A stretch of 64,000 nt of DNA from Pseudomonas haemolytica. GTDB lineage: Bacteria; Pseudomonadota; Gammaproteobacteria; Pseudomonadales; Pseudomonadaceae. The position numbers were made by a program, and so were the translations under genes. The stretch is from positions 62,001 through 126,000 of the forward strand of contig NZ_VOIW01000003.1 of assembly GCF_009659625.1 (NCBI RefSeq). Direction: 5' to 3'. Of this stretch, positions 7,582 through 17,970 are shown piece after piece (positions within the stretch are counted from its first letter, which is position 1; each line of letters starts with the position of its first letter). Below the pieces are notes generated by a model. The model was not told the DNA's origin. It saw nothing but the letters and a program-made list of their open reading frames with translations, and made no database searches.

Positions 7582-9629
7582 GCTGCCGCGTCCTCACTCA
7601 GGCCGCTGTGGCGCAAGAGTGCGTCAATCGACGGCGCCCGTCCGCGGAAGTCGACGAACAGCACCATCGGCGCCTGGGAGCCCCCACGGGCCAGGATCGC
7701 TTCACGGAACGCTCGGCCCGTCTGGGCATTGAGCACGCCGTCTTCTTCGAACTTGGAGAACGCGTCAGCCGACAGCACTTCAGCCCACTTGTAGCTGTAG
7801 TAACCCGCCGCATAACCACCGGCGAAAATGTGCGCAAAGCTGTTGGGGAAGCGGTTGTAGGCCGGCGGGCGCATGACCGAAACTTCATCGCGCACGCCCT
7901 CGAGCACCTGCGCCACGCTGCGACCATCGCCATGGGTGGCGTGCAGCTCAAAGTCGAACAGCGAGAACTCCAGTTGACGCACCATCATCAGGCCGGACTG
8001 GAAGTTTTTCGCCGCGAGCATTTTTTCCAGCAGGTCCTGAGGCAATGGCTCGCCGGTTTCATAGTGGCCGGAGATCAGCGCCAGGCCTTCGGGCTCCCAG
8101 CACCAGTTCTCCATGAACTGACTAGGCAGTTCCACCGCATCCCATGCCACGCCGTTGATACCGGATACGCCGGCATGTTCAACGCGGGTCAGCAGGTGAT
8201 GCAGGCCGTGGCCGAATTCGTGGAACAGAGTGGTGACTTCATCGTGGGTCAGCAGCGCAGGCTTGCCGCTGTCGGCCGGAGTGAAATTGCACACCAGGTT
8301 GGCGACAGGGCTTTGCAGCACGCCATCGACGGTGCGGCGGCGGTCACGGGCACCGTCCATCCAGGCACCGCCGCGCTTGTTGGCGCGGGCGTACAGGTCG
8401 AAGAAGAAGCGCCCGACGTGCTCGCCGTTTTCCTTGATTTCAAACAGGCGAACATCCGGGTGCCAGGTGTCGAAGCCTTTCTGTTCGGCGATCTCGATGC
8501 CATACAGGCGCTGCACAATGGCAAACAGACCGCCCAGCACCTTGTCGATGGGAAAGTAGGCACGCAGGGCTTCCTGGGACACGCTGTAGCGCTGTTCGCG
8601 CAGTTTTTCGCCGTAGAAACCACTGTCCCAGCTCTGCAGGTCGGCGCAGCCTTGTTCGGCGGCGTAGGCCTTGAGCTGTTGCAGATCCTGGGCGGCAAAC
8701 GGCTTGCTGCGCTTGGCCAGGTCACGCAGGAAGCTGAGCACCTGGTCGCTGGACTCGGCCATTTTGGTCGCCAGGCTCAGCTCGGAGAACGATGCGTAAC
8801 CCAACAACCGGGCCAGTTCCTGACGCAGGTCGAGGATCTGTTCCATCACCGGGCCGTTATCGTTCTGGCCGGCGTTCGGGCCTTGGTCCGACGCACGGGT
8901 GCAATAGGCGGCGTAAACCTCTTCACGCAGGGAACGGTCCTGGGCGTAGGTCATTACCGCGTAGTAGCTAGGAAACTCCAGGGTAATCAGCCAGCCATCA
9001 AGGTCTTTGGCCTGGGCCGCGGCGGCCATTTGCGCTTTGGCCGAGTCGGTCAGGCCGGCGAGGGTGACTTCATCGGTGACATGCTTGGTCCACGCCTGGG
9101 TGGCGTCCAGCAACTGGTTGGAGAACTTGCTGCCCAGCTCGGAAAGCTTGCTCTGCACTTCGGCATAGCGCTTTTGCTGCTCCGGCGGCAGATCGATGCC
9201 CGACAGACGGAAGTCGCGCAGGGCGTGTTCCAGAATGGTTTTTTGCGCCACATCGAAACCGCCAGCTTCGGGGCTGTTGGCCAGGGCTTCAAAGGCCTGG
9301 AACAGTTCACGGTTCTGGCCCATCTCGGTTGAGTAGGCACTCAATGCTGGCAGGCAAGCCTCGTAGGCTTCGCGCAGCTCGGCGCTGTTGCACACGGCAT
9401 TGAGGTGGCTGACAGGGCTCCAGGCAGCCCCGAGGCGATCATTCAGCTCATCCATGGCGAGGACCAGACCGGCCCATGTCGGATTTTTACCCTGGCTTTG
9501 CAGGATGTCTGCGATAGCCACACGGTTGTCGGCGAGGATCTGTTCGATGGCCGGCTGGACGTGCTCGGCACGGATCGCCGAGAACGGCGGCAGGTCGTAG
9601 GACTGCAAAAGAGGGTTGTTCGCGCTCAC
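7578..9629 (-). CDS. prlC: Oligopeptidase A (M3 metallopeptidase)
   Basis: A cytoplasmic zinc peptidase of 683 residues that degrades oligopeptides and free signal peptides. The active site HEFGH, followed by the Glu-containing NGVAWDAVELPSQF segment, is the M3 signature. The GTG at 9629 is chosen as start because AAGGTG lies shortly before it and the length then matches the family (E. coli PrlC is 680 residues, from memory); the open frame extends 22 codons further upstream without a family match. It is followed by the coupled YheV-like gene. The divergent gamma-carbonic anhydrase gene starts about 100 nt away. Confidence 0.95.
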   Translation of the reverse strand: MSANNPLLQSYDLPPFSAIRAEHVQPAIEQILADNRVAIADILQSQGKNPTWAGLVLAMDELNDRLGAAWSPVSHLNAVCNSAELREAYEACLPALSAYSTEMGQNRELFQAFEALANSPEAGGFDVAQKTILEHALRDFRLSGIDLPPEQQKRYAEVQSKLSELGSKFSNQLLDATQAWTKHVTDEVTLAGLTDSAKAQMAAAAQAKDLDGWLITLEFPSYYAVMTYAQDRSLREEVYAAYCTRASDQGPNAGQNDNGPVMEQILDLRQELARLLGYASFSELSLATKMAESSDQVLSFLRDLAKRSKPFAAQDLQQLKAYAAEQGCADLQSWDSGFYGEKLREQRYSVSQEALRAYFPIDKVLGGLFAIVQRLYGIEIAEQKGFDTWHPDVRLFEIKENGEHVGRFFFDLYARANKRGGAWMDGARDRRRTVDGVLQSPVANLVCNFTPADSGKPALLTHDEVTTLFHEFGHGLHHLLTRVEHAGVSGINGVAWDAVELPSQFMENWCWEPEGLALISGHYETGEPLPQDLLEKMLAAKNFQSGLMMVRQLEFSLFDFELHATHGDGRSVAQVLEGVRDEVSVMRPPAYNRFPNSFAHIFAGGYAAGYYSYKWAEVLSADAFSKFEEDGVLNAQTGRAFREAILARGGSQAPMVLFVDFRGRAPSIDALLRHSGLSEDAAA

Positions 9630-9731
9630 GGTTGGCACCTTGGCTGAAGAAACATGTAAGAACAAAGATGGGGCCATCTTAATTACAATCAACACCCACC
9701 GCAGCTATCAGCAGAAGAGAGAGAGGCTATC

Positions 9732-10274
9732 GTGACGCTTCGCACCTATCAGAACCATACGCCAACCCTGGGCGCCGGGGCTTTTGTGGACATTTCGGCG
9801 GTGGTGATCGGCGATGTCGAAATCGGCACCGACAGCTCGGTTTGGCCGCTGACCGTGATCCGCGGCGACATGCACCGCATCCGCATTGGTGCGCGCACCA
9901 GCGTGCAGGACGGCTGCGTGCTGCACATTACCCATGCGGGGCCGTTCAATCCCGAGGGTTTCCCGCTGCTGATCGGCGACGACGTGACCATCGCCCACAA
10001 AGTTATGCTGCATGGCTGCACCGTGGGTAACCGCATCCTGATCGGCATGGGCAGCATTGTGATGGATGGTGCCGTGGTGGAGGACGACGTAATTATCGGC
10101 GCCGGCAGCCTGGTGCCGCCAGGCAAGAAACTCGACAGTGGTTTTTTGTACGTGGGCAGCCCGGTTAAACAGGTCCGCGCACTGACAGACAAAGAGCGTG
10201 CCTTTTTCACCTACAGCGCCGCGAACTACGTGAAGCTCAAAGACCTGCACCTGGCTGAAGGATTCGATCAATGA
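9732..10274 (+). CDS. Gamma-carbonic anhydrase-like hexapeptide-repeat protein (YrdA type)
   Basis: A 180-residue left-handed beta-helix protein made of hexapeptide repeats (for example VVIGDVEIGTDSSVWP, IGAGSLVPPG). The histidines of HITHAG and IAHKVMLHG are at the trimer-interface metal site used by gamma-class carbonic anhydrases. Many YrdA-type members lack measured carbonic anhydrase activity, so the enzymatic call is family-level. It overlaps the HAD phosphatase gene by 4 nt (ATGA), so the two form an operon divergent from prlC, an arrangement I also recall in PAO1. Confidence 0.88.
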   Translation: MTLRTYQNHTPTLGAGAFVDISAVVIGDVEIGTDSSVWPLTVIRGDMHRIRIGARTSVQDGCVLHITHAGPFNPEGFPLLIGDDVTIAHKVMLHGCTVGNRILIGMGSIVMDGAVVEDDVIIGAGSLVPPGKKLDSGFLYVGSPVKQVRALTDKERAFFTYSAANYVKLKDLHLAEGFDQ

Positions 10275-10930
10275 TTCTGAACTACCCAACCGTCCTGTTC
10301 GACCTGGACGGCACGCTCACCGACCCGCGTGAGGGCATTACCCGTTCGATCCAGTATGCCCTTGGCAAACTGGGCATCGACGAGCCCGACCTGACCAAAC
10401 TCGAACACTTCATCGGCCCACCCTTGCTGCAGGCGTTCATGCAGTTCTACGGCTTCGACGAGGCCAAGGCGTGGGAAGCAGTGAATTTCTATCGCAAGCG
10501 TTTCAAGGTCACCGGGCTGTATGAAAACCGTGTATTCGACGGCGTCATGCCATTGTTGGAAGAATTGAACAGCCAAGGGCGCCAGTTGTACGTGGCTACC
10601 TCCAAACCGTGGGAATTTGCCCGTGAGATTGCTCGGCATTTCGACTTTGCCAAGCACTTCAAGGTGATCTACGGCAGCGAGCTGGACGGCACGCGCACCA
10701 ACAAGGTCGAGTTGATCGCCCACTTGATGCGTGAGGAAGGGCTGGACCCGGCCACCACTTTGATGATCGGTGATCGCAAGCATGACCTGATCGGCGCACG
10801 CAGTAACGGGTTGGATTCGGCAGCGGTAGGGTATGGGTTTGGCAGTTTTGAAGAGTTGAATGCCGAGGCGCCGACCTGGCATTTCGAGACGTTGGCACAG
10901 ATGCACCAGGCATTTTTGCAGCGTTCTTGA
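10271..10930 (+). CDS. HAD hydrolase, phosphoglycolate phosphatase-like
   Basis: A 219-residue HAD-superfamily enzyme. Motif I is LFDLDGTLTDP at residues 9-19 with the nucleophile Asp and general acid Asp; motif II is YVATSKP; motif IV is MIGDRKHDLIGA. An alpha-helical cap lies between motifs I and II (roughly residues 20-90), as in Gph-type phosphatases. Its start overlaps the preceding gamma-carbonic anhydrase gene. The substrate is not evident; nucleotide or sugar monophosphates are typical. A REPIN follows 8 nt after the stop codon. Confidence 0.88.
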   Translation: MILNYPTVLFDLDGTLTDPREGITRSIQYALGKLGIDEPDLTKLEHFIGPPLLQAFMQFYGFDEAKAWEAVNFYRKRFKVTGLYENRVFDGVMPLLEELNSQGRQLYVATSKPWEFAREIARHFDFAKHFKVIYGSELDGTRTNKVELIAHLMREEGLDPATTLMIGDRKHDLIGARSNGLDSAAVGYGFGSFEELNAEAPTWHFETLAQMHQAFLQRS

Positions 10931-10937
10931 AACCGCT

Positions 10938-11007
10938 ATCGGGGGCAAGCCCCTCCCACAGTTGGCCTGTGTACACCGCTCAAAATGTGGGGGGGCTTGC
11001 CCCCGAT
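10938..11007. repeat. REPIN (inverted pair of REP sequences)
   Basis: Two REP copies face each other: ATCGGGGGCAAGCCCCTCC (10938-10956, continuing CACA) and GTGGGGGGGCTTGCCCCCGA (10987-11006). They match the GTGGGAGGGGGCTTGCCCCCGAT class described in P. fluorescens. It lies between the converging HAD and aminopeptidase genes. Confidence 0.85.
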
Positions 11008-11013
11008 GAGGCC

Positions 11014-12057
11014 CTAACGGCCAACCCCTTCCAACTGCCTCAACGCCGCCTTGCGCTGCACCACCGGCAACCCGCCCAACCTCTCCACAGCCGCATAAAA
11101 CCTCACCCAATTCCCACCTTCCTGTGCAAACAACGCCGCAAACGCCGGCACCCATTGGTCATACAGCCCGAATGGCAATAACCGCGCATTGTTCATCGGT
11201 TGGTTGATCCAGGCGTCATAACGCTTGTCGCCGCCCCATTGGCTATCACGCATCTGCCGGTATTCATTACGCAAGTGCTCGAACCGCGCCGCCTTGGCAC
11301 GCCGCATCACGTCCACTGCCAACGGCTGCGCGTACAACGCATCCAGGCGTTTGCGGGTATCGAGAATCAGCCGGATAAATTGATCACGTTGCTTCAACGC
11401 CGCATCACTGACAGGTGGCAAGCCGCGTGCCGCACGCCATTGGCGGGTGCCTTCCTGCTCGACGAAATTGGCATAAGACTCGTTGAACTCGGTGTCGTCC
11501 TTCACATAAAAGCGCTGATGCGCCAGCTCATGAAAGATCAGCGTAGCGAGGCGCTCATCGCCCCAGCTCATCATCGAACTCATGATCGGGTCGTTGAACC
11601 AGCCCAAGGTTGAATAGGCCTCGACGCCACCAATCGACACGTCCAGGCCTTGTTGTCGCAGCAGCGCCGCCTCGCCGCGCGCCGCGCCTTGGTTGTAGTA
11701 GCCGCGGTAGGCGACGCAACCGGCGATGGGAAAGCAGTGGTTTTCCGGAGACAGAGAAAATTCCTGCGTGGCAAAGACATTCCAGACCACGTAGGGCCGG
11801 CCGATATCGGCGTATAGCCGGTAACTTTGATTGTCAGGCAAATGCAGGTGCTCGCTGGCAAAGGTACGAGCTTTTTGCGATTGAGCGAGGTGCTCGCGCA
11901 GTAATTGAGGCCGAGAGGGGTCGGCGATGACCTCGGCAACCGGCTCCCGCGCCCGCAACAGCTGCCACTGACCGCTGGCCAACTGGCTGTAATAACTGAC
12001 GCTGGAGCAGCCGCTGAGTAGCACAACCATCAACCCTGGAAGAAAACGCCTGATCAT
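11014..12057 (-). CDS. Putative aminopeptidase lipoprotein (HExxH, PF10023-like)
   Basis: A 347-residue protein when started at the ATG at 12057, giving a lipoprotein signal peptide (MIRRFLPGLMVVLLSGC) with lipobox LSGC. A zinc-peptidase motif HELAH follows in TLIFHELAHQRFYV, with a downstream Glu in FNESYANFVE. It fits the family of membrane-anchored putative aminopeptidases in Pseudomonas. The open frame runs 44 codons upstream of 12057, but that extension is not signal-like. It is divergent from the small lipoprotein gene starting at 12168. Substrate unknown. Confidence 0.83.
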   Translation of the reverse strand: MIRRFLPGLMVVLLSGCSSVSYYSQLASGQWQLLRAREPVAEVIADPSRPQLLREHLAQSQKARTFASEHLHLPDNQSYRLYADIGRPYVVWNVFATQEFSLSPENHCFPIAGCVAYRGYYNQGAARGEAALLRQQGLDVSIGGVEAYSTLGWFNDPIMSSMMSWGDERLATLIFHELAHQRFYVKDDTEFNESYANFVEQEGTRQWRAARGLPPVSDAALKQRDQFIRLILDTRKRLDALYAQPLAVDVMRRAKAARFEHLRNEYRQMRDSQWGGDKRYDAWINQPMNNARLLPFGLYDQWVPAFAALFAQEGGNWVRFYAAVERLGGLPVVQRKAALRQLEGVGR

Positions 12058-12167
12058 GCCCCAACTGCTCCCGGGTGATTTGTTCGCCAGACTATCGCGC
12101 TTGAAGGGGATTTTTCCACGGCGCGGCATGTTTATACTCAAAGCTCTCCTCGCGTTGAGTACCTGCC

Positions 12168-12590
12168 ATGCGTCAGTTTCTGTTGCCAATCGCCGCCCTG
12201 TTGCTCAGCGCTTGCGCCTCGACCCCGATCCCACCCGTTGACCCGCAGCAGGCCTGGGTCGACTTCACCACGCCGACACCGGGTTCCAAGTTGGTCATGG
12301 CTCAGCGCCTGGATGGGAAAAACCTCGACGACGGGCGCTATTTCCAAATGCCCCCCGGCCCTCACGAACTGATGGTGCGCTTTGACTTTGAAGTGCCCGC
12401 CGGGGGCGGCCTGGGCGGCCTCAGCCAGATGATGTATCGAACCTGCTTCATGACCCTGCAGTACGACCATTTCCAGGCAGGCCAGCGCTATGTGCTCGAA
12501 GGCCGCTCGCTGGCGTTCACGCCCAACATCCGCCTGTACGACTCAACACGGCAGTTGCTGGCCGAGGAGCGCAGCGTGAACTGCATCTGA
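12168..12590 (+). CDS. Small lipoprotein of unknown function
   Basis: A 140-residue protein with a lipobox (MRQFLLPIAALLLSAC, Cys16), so it is probably anchored in the outer membrane. The mature part has no enzymatic motif that I recognise; it resembles conserved Pseudomonas lipoproteins with a beta-rich region and two further Cys (Cys in RTCFMTL and the penultimate residue). It converges with the DUF1161 gene, with only one nucleotide between the stop codons. Confidence 0.75.
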   Translation: MRQFLLPIAALLLSACASTPIPPVDPQQAWVDFTTPTPGSKLVMAQRLDGKNLDDGRYFQMPPGPHELMVRFDFEVPAGGGLGGLSQMMYRTCFMTLQYDHFQAGQRYVLEGRSLAFTPNIRLYDSTRQLLAEERSVNCI

Positions 12591-12591
12591 G

Positions 12592-12831
12592 TCAGTCGTT
12601 GTTTTTCTGGTAGATGATGCGCTTGGTACCGTTTTCGCAAGAACCGACAATCATGGCTTCATCATGGTTCTTGGCTTCTTCGGCAGTGATAATTTCCAGG
12701 GTGTAGGACGGAATCGCCTTGGCCTGGATCTTCACTTCAATTTCCTTCCTGAGCTCTTCACAATCTTTTGGAGCGGCCACGGCCGAAGTGGCCAATACAC
12801 CGCAGATGATCGCCAAGGCAAAACGTTTCAT
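12592..12831 (-). CDS. DUF1161 family periplasmic protein (paralogue 1)
   Basis: A 79-residue exported protein with a signal peptide (MKRFALAIICGVLATSAVA) and the DUF1161 core: KDCEELRKEIEVKIQAK, then VGSCENGTKRIIY. Two cysteines are likely disulfide bonded. The ATG at 12831 is chosen because it begins a proper signal peptide and GGGAG lies before it. A second copy of the family is at 14687-14911. Function is unknown. Confidence 0.8.
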   Translation of the reverse strand: MKRFALAIICGVLATSAVAAPKDCEELRKEIEVKIQAKAIPSYTLEIITAEEAKNHDEAMIVGSCENGTKRIIYQKNND

Positions 12832-12941
12832 GTGTGTAGCTCCCTGAATGCATGCGCACGAGTGTGCACCTAAGGCTGCATAGGCTATAGGACCACATAG
12901 GGGAAACACGAGTTCTGATTTAACGCAGAACTAAATGAGAA

Positions 12942-12963
12942 GAGGGCAAGCCCCCCTCCCACA
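12942..12963. repeat. Single REP half-element
   Basis: GGGCAAGCCCCCCTCCCACA is the conserved side of the GTGGGAGGGGGCTTGCC REP class, here without a partner copy nearby. It sits just downstream of the osmC-like gene, upstream of the DUF1161 promoter region. Confidence 0.55.
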
Positions 12964-12977
12964 CAGGAAGTGCAGTA

Positions 12978-13409
12978 TTAATTAACCAGCGTGCCATCCA
13001 AAGTGATGGTCGCATTCAATACCTTGGAAACCGGGCACCCCTCCTTGGCCTTTTTGCTCAGTTCATCGAACTGCGCCTGGCTCGCGCCTGGGATCTTGGC
13101 TTTCAGGATCAGGTGCACCGCAGTAATCGCAAAGCCGCCATCGACTTGATCCAGGGTCACTTCGGCCTGGGTGTCGATGCTGTCTGCCTTGAGCCCGGCA
13201 TCGCCGAGAATCATGGAAAACGCCATGGAGAAACACCCGGCGTGAGCCGCGCCGATCAGTTCTTCAGGATTGGTGCCTTTACCGCCCTCGAAACGGGCCT
13301 TGAAGCCGTAGGGCGCTTCGCGCAGTACGCCGGTTTCCGTCGAAATGGAACCCAGACCAGTCTTCAGATCACCTTCCCAATGCGCGGATGCCTTTTTAAC
13401 GATACTCAT
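12978..13409 (-). CDS. osmC: OsmC family peroxiredoxin-like protein
   Basis: A 143-residue cytoplasmic protein that reduces organic hydroperoxides with a pair of cysteines. Cys59 (AHAGCFSMAFS) and Cys125 (KEGCPVSKVL) sit at the same positions as in E. coli OsmC, and Glu49 in NPEELIGAAH is also kept. It is a single gene with its own promoter region (13410-13627 shared with the divergent monooxygenase gene). Distinction from Ohr is based on the N terminus (SIVKKASAHWEGDLKTG), which is OsmC-like. Confidence 0.9.
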   Translation of the reverse strand: MSIVKKASAHWEGDLKTGLGSISTETGVLREAPYGFKARFEGGKGTNPEELIGAAHAGCFSMAFSMILGDAGLKADSIDTQAEVTLDQVDGGFAITAVHLILKAKIPGASQAQFDELSKKAKEGCPVSKVLNATITLDGTLVN

Positions 13410-13627
13410 AGCTTTCTCCTCGAACGGTGGTTTTGTTTCAGTAAGGTTCTGAGGATAGACGCACCGGCAAAGTTCACTCGTAAGAGAAACCTAGTGATTA
13501 AGTAGGAAATTTCGCACTTACTATTGAATCTCGGGTATATGCCCTCATTGCATAGAGCATGCACATGCAGCGGCAGGTTTTGGTTCGTCTATAAAAGCCT
13601 GTGCGCCCCCAATGGAGAAGCAGGCTT

Positions 13628-14629
13628 ATGAAATCGCTGTCCGACGTAAAGTTTTCGACCCTCGACCTGGTGCCCGTGCGCGCCAATGGCAGTCCGGCAC
13701 AATCGCTGCGCAATTCCCTGGACCTGGCCCAACACGTGGAAAAGTTCGGCTACCACCGCTTCTGGGTGGCTGAGCACCACAATATGGACGGCATCGCCAG
13801 TTCGGCCACCTCGGTACTGCTCGGCTACCTGGCCGGTGGTACCTCGACCATCCGCGTGGGTTCCGGCGGGGTGATGCTGCCTAACCACGCACCGCTGGTG
13901 ATCGCTGAGCAATTCGGTACGCTGGAAAGCCTCTACCCCGGGCGCATCGACCTGGGCTTGGGCCGCGCCCCCGGTTCCGACCAGATGACCGCCCGCGCCC
14001 TGCGCCGTGAACGCTCCGGCAGTGCCGATGACTTTCCCGAAGACGTGGCCGAGCTGATGGCGTACCTGGGCCCACGTACGCCCGACCAACGGGTTATCGC
14101 TGTACCGGGCACCGGCACCAATGTGCCAGTGTGGCTGCTGGGCTCAAGCCTGTTCAGTGCACAATTGGCCGGCGAGCGTGGTTTGCCCTATGCCTTCGCC
14201 TCCCATTTCGCACCGCGCTTGATGCATGAGGCGATTCGCGTGTACCGCAATCACTTCAAGCCTTCGGCCGTGTTGGACAAACCCTACGTGATGCTCGGCA
14301 TTCCACTGGTGGCAGCGGACACCGATGAACAGGCCGATTACCTGGCCACCTCGGTGTACCAACGCATCCTCGCACTGATGCGCGGCCAGAGCCTGGTGCA
14401 ACGCCCACCGGTAAAAACCATGGACGGCCTGTGGCTACCCCATGAAAAAGACGCGGTCGGTAGCTTCCTTGGTTTAGCCATGGTGGGCAGCCCGGCGAAG
14501 ATCCGCGCCAAGCTGGAGGTGTTGATCGAGCAGACCGGCGCCGATGAACTGATCTTCACCTGCGACCTATACGAGCACGCCGATCGGATTCATTCCTACG
14601 ATCTGCTGGCGCAGGTGATGAAAGGCTGA
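13628..14629 (+). CDS. LLM class flavin-dependent oxidoreductase (luciferase-like, YhbW type)
   Basis: A 333-residue protein of the bacterial luciferase-like monooxygenase fold, using FMN supplied by a reductase. Typical segments are [40 protein letters not shown] and [15 protein letters not shown]. The ATG at 13628 is used; nine extra codons upstream in frame are not conserved-looking. It is alone on its strand and ends in a strong terminator. The substrate is unknown for this YhbW-like subgroup. Confidence 0.88.
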   Translation: MKSLSDVKFSTLDLVPVRANGSPAQSLRNSLDLAQHVEKFGYHRFWVAEHHNMDGIASSATSVLLGYLAGGTSTIRVGSGGVMLPNHAPLVIAEQFGTLESLYPGRIDLGLGRAPGSDQMTARALRRERSGSADDFPEDVAELMAYLGPRTPDQRVIAVPGTGTNVPVWLLGSSLFSAQLAGERGLPYAFASHFAPRLMHEAIRVYRNHFKPSAVLDKPYVMLGIPLVAADTDEQADYLATSVYQRILALMRGQSLVQRPPVKTMDGLWLPHEKDAVGSFLGLAMVGSPAKIRAKLEVLIEQTGADELIFTCDLYEHADRIHSYDLLAQVMKG

Positions 14630-14640
14630 ATGCCAGGCGA

Positions 14641-14670
14641 AAAAAACGACGCACCTGTGCGTCGTTTTTA
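14641..14670. terminator. Bidirectional rho-independent terminator
   Basis: A run of A, the stem ACGACGCAC / GTGCGTCGT (14646-14665) and a run of T lie between the converging monooxygenase and DUF1161 genes. The symmetry allows termination in both directions. Confidence 0.88.
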
Positions 14671-14686
14671 TGTCTGCAGCACGGGA

Positions 14687-14911
14687 TTAACCGCGCTTGT
14701 AGGCAATTTCCTTGGTGCCACCATCGCACGTGCCGACCACTTTGTGATCGCTCGGCGTAGATCCTTTTTCCACCACTTGCAGGGAATAACCCGAGGCGCC
14801 ATTGGCCTCGATCTTCGCTGCGATCTCGCCTTTCAGCTCCTCACAGTCCTTGGCTGCCATAGCCGTACCTGCAATGCTCAACAAACCCACCGCCAACAGA
14901 AACTTCTTCAT
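14687..14911 (-). CDS. DUF1161 family periplasmic protein (paralogue 2)
   Basis: A 74-residue exported protein: signal peptide MKKFLLAVGLLSIAGTAMA, then KDCEELKGEIAAKIEANG and VGTCDGGTKEIAYKRG. It is clearly related to the protein at 12592-12831, sharing the DCEEL start and the single later Cys. It converges on the terminator at 14641-14670. A DUF1161 gene near trpI also occurs in P. aeruginosa as I recall. Function unknown. Confidence 0.82.
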   Translation of the reverse strand: MKKFLLAVGLLSIAGTAMAAKDCEELKGEIAAKIEANGASGYSLQVVEKGSTPSDHKVVGTCDGGTKEIAYKRG

Positions 14912-15027
14912 CCGTTACTTTCCTTGCGCTGATCAAATAGAGCGTGCCGACGCTCATCGCATCGGCACCCGTTGTTTGTAGCGCAGGTTATGGCAATCGG
15001 CCAGCGGGCAAAGTTCAATCCACCCGA

Positions 15028-15243
15028 TCAACTACTGGCAATTCGGAATCCCACTTTAAGCGTGACCTGGAAGTGCGCGGCCTTGCCGTCCTTGATGTGC
15101 CCGCGGGTTTCGGTTACCTCGAACCACTCCAGATGCTTGATGCTTTTGTTGGCTTCAGCCAGGGCATTGTTGATCGCGTCTTCGATGCTGGTGGTGGAAG
15201 AGCCCACCAGTTCGACTTTCTTGTAGGTGTGATGATCACTCAT
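15028..15243 (-). CDS. Dodecin family flavin-binding protein
   Basis: A 71-residue protein with the dodecin pattern: YKKVELVGSSTTSIEDAINNAL, then HLEWFEVTETRGHI with the Trp that stacks on flavin, and a final beta strand QVTLKVGFRI. Dodecins form hollow dodecamers that store riboflavin or FMN and damp their reactivity. It is a single gene, with AGGAGA before the ATG at 15243, and is divergent from the DUF883 gene. Confidence 0.9.
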   Translation of the reverse strand: MSDHHTYKKVELVGSSTTSIEDAINNALAEANKSIKHLEWFEVTETRGHIKDGKAAHFQVTLKVGFRIASS

Positions 15244-15401
15244 GGCGTTTCTCCTAGGGGGTCGTTAATCAAGACTAGCAGTGAATGTTCTTACTGCTTC
15301 TGGCGACCGTTGGGAGGCGAAAGTTCAGAATTACTGCACTTTCTGAAACCGCCGCAGTCGGTATCTACACACGCCACTCAATCACTTCAGGAGATGTCCA
15401 A

Positions 15402-15728
15402 ATGGCCAACACTTCTTTACGCAAAGCGTCGCTGGAAAGCATGGAAGCCGAGATTTCGAGCCTGCTCAAATCCCTTGAGAGCCTCAAGGATGACGCGTCC
15501 GATGAGTCGCGCAAAACGCTGAAGGCCCTGAAAAGCAATGCCGAGAACGCCCTCAAGCACTCTCGTCACCTGATCAGCGACGCTTACGAAGAAAGCAAAG
15601 TCAAAATCCGCGAAACCGGTGCTGCCACCCGGGACTACGCACAAGAGCACCCTTGGACTACCGCAGGCGTCGCCGTTGGCGCGCTGGGCCTGCTGGCGGC
15701 TTACCTGCTGTGCAAACGCGGTGACTGA
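15402..15728 (+). CDS. DUF883 (ElaB/YqjD type) membrane-tethered protein
   Basis: A 108-residue protein made of a long amphipathic helix (residues about 5-80, rich in Ser, Leu, Lys and Glu, probably coiled coil) followed by one C-terminal transmembrane helix (TTAGVAVGALGLLAAYLL) and a basic end. This is the ElaB/YqjD pattern of inner-membrane, stationary-phase proteins that bind ribosomes in E. coli. AGGAG lies 8 nt before the ATG at 15402; an ATG at 15394 is in another frame. Confidence 0.85.
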   Translation: MANTSLRKASLESMEAEISSLLKSLESLKDDASDESRKTLKALKSNAENALKHSRHLISDAYEESKVKIRETGAATRDYAQEHPWTTAGVAVGALGLLAAYLLCKRGD

Positions 15729-15736
15729 TTGACCGG

Positions 15737-16633
15737 TTATAGCGGTTGGCGCAACAGCTCAGCCTTGAGCCATTGCGCCAACTGCCCAGCGCGCCCATCT
15801 GCGGCGCGCTTGGGTAGCCACAACGCCAGATGCGCCGGGGTTTCACTGAAACCCCACGGCGCCACCAGGCGACCCGCACGCAGGTCCTCTGCCACCAGCG
15901 GTTCTGGCGCGATCGCCACCCCCAACCCTGCAACGGCCGCCTCCAGCAAATAATACAAGTGCTCAAACCCCTGGCCGAGTTTCAACGCGCCCGGCTCGAT
16001 GCCATGTTGCCGCGCCCAACTGGGCCAGGCTTGCGGCCGAGACGTGGTGTGCAGCAACGCTTCACCCATCAACGCCGACGCCGGTGCCTCACGCAGTTGT
16101 TCATAACCAGAAAAGCGTGGGCTCAGCACCGGGCCGATACGCTCGCTGGTCAGTTCATACACCTGCATATCCGCCGGCCACGGCGGCTCGGTAAATACCA
16201 ACAAGGCATCCAACCCAGGGCGACGAGGATCCAGATCGCCTTCGCCTGCCGACAGGTGCAGGCGCAAGTCGGGCAAATCTGCATTCAAGCGCCCCAGGCG
16301 CGGAATAAACCAACGCGCCAGCAAACTGCCCGAACACCCCAGCACGAAAGGTGCATCGGCGCTGCTCTGGGTGAGCTCAGCGCACACGTCCCGCAAACGC
16401 TCGAACGCCTCCGCGCTGGTATCCCGCAGCCGCACGCCCGCATCTGTGAGTTTAAGGCCACGCCCCTCCTTGACGAACAGGCTCACACCCAAGTGTTCTT
16501 CAAGCACTTTCAACTGGCGACTCACCGCGCCGTGGGTCACGTGCAGTTGCTCCGCAGCCTGGCTGACGCTGTTGAGGCGGGCAGTGGCTTCGAATGCGCG
16601 CAAGGCATTGAGGGGCGGGAGGTCGCGGCTCAT
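15737..16633 (-). CDS. trpI: LysR-type activator of the tryptophan synthase genes
   Basis: A 298-residue LysR-family regulator. The N-terminal winged helix-turn-helix is at residues 8-65 ([20 protein letters not shown] ... [16 protein letters not shown]), followed by a co-inducer domain. It is transcribed divergently from trpBA with 110 nt between start codons, the known Pseudomonas arrangement in which TrpI activates trpBA in response to indoleglycerol phosphate. Identity rests mostly on this context plus the family match. Confidence 0.93.
   Translation of the reverse strand: MSRDLPPLNALRAFEATARLNSVSQAAEQLHVTHGAVSRQLKVLEEHLGVSLFVKEGRGLKLTDAGVRLRDTSAEAFERLRDVCAELTQSSADAPFVLGCSGSLLARWFIPRLGRLNADLPDLRLHLSAGEGDLDPRRPGLDALLVFTEPPWPADMQVYELTSERIGPVLSPRFSGYEQLREAPASALMGEALLHTTSRPQAWPSWARQHGIEPGALKLGQGFEHLYYLLEAAVAGLGVAIAPEPLVAEDLRAGRLVAPWGFSETPAHLALWLPKRAADGRAGQLAQWLKAELLRQPL

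Positions 16634-17969
<1,336 letters not shown>

Positions 17970-17970
<1 letters not shown>

Noticed and set aside
7608-9332. 574-codon plus-strand open frame opposite prlC
   Set aside because: Antisense to prlC, which has the HEFGH active site; no independent support.
13498-13713. Minus-strand open frame of 71 codons between osmC and the monooxygenase gene
   Set aside because: It overlaps the 5' end of the monooxygenase gene and has no signal peptide, domain or good start.
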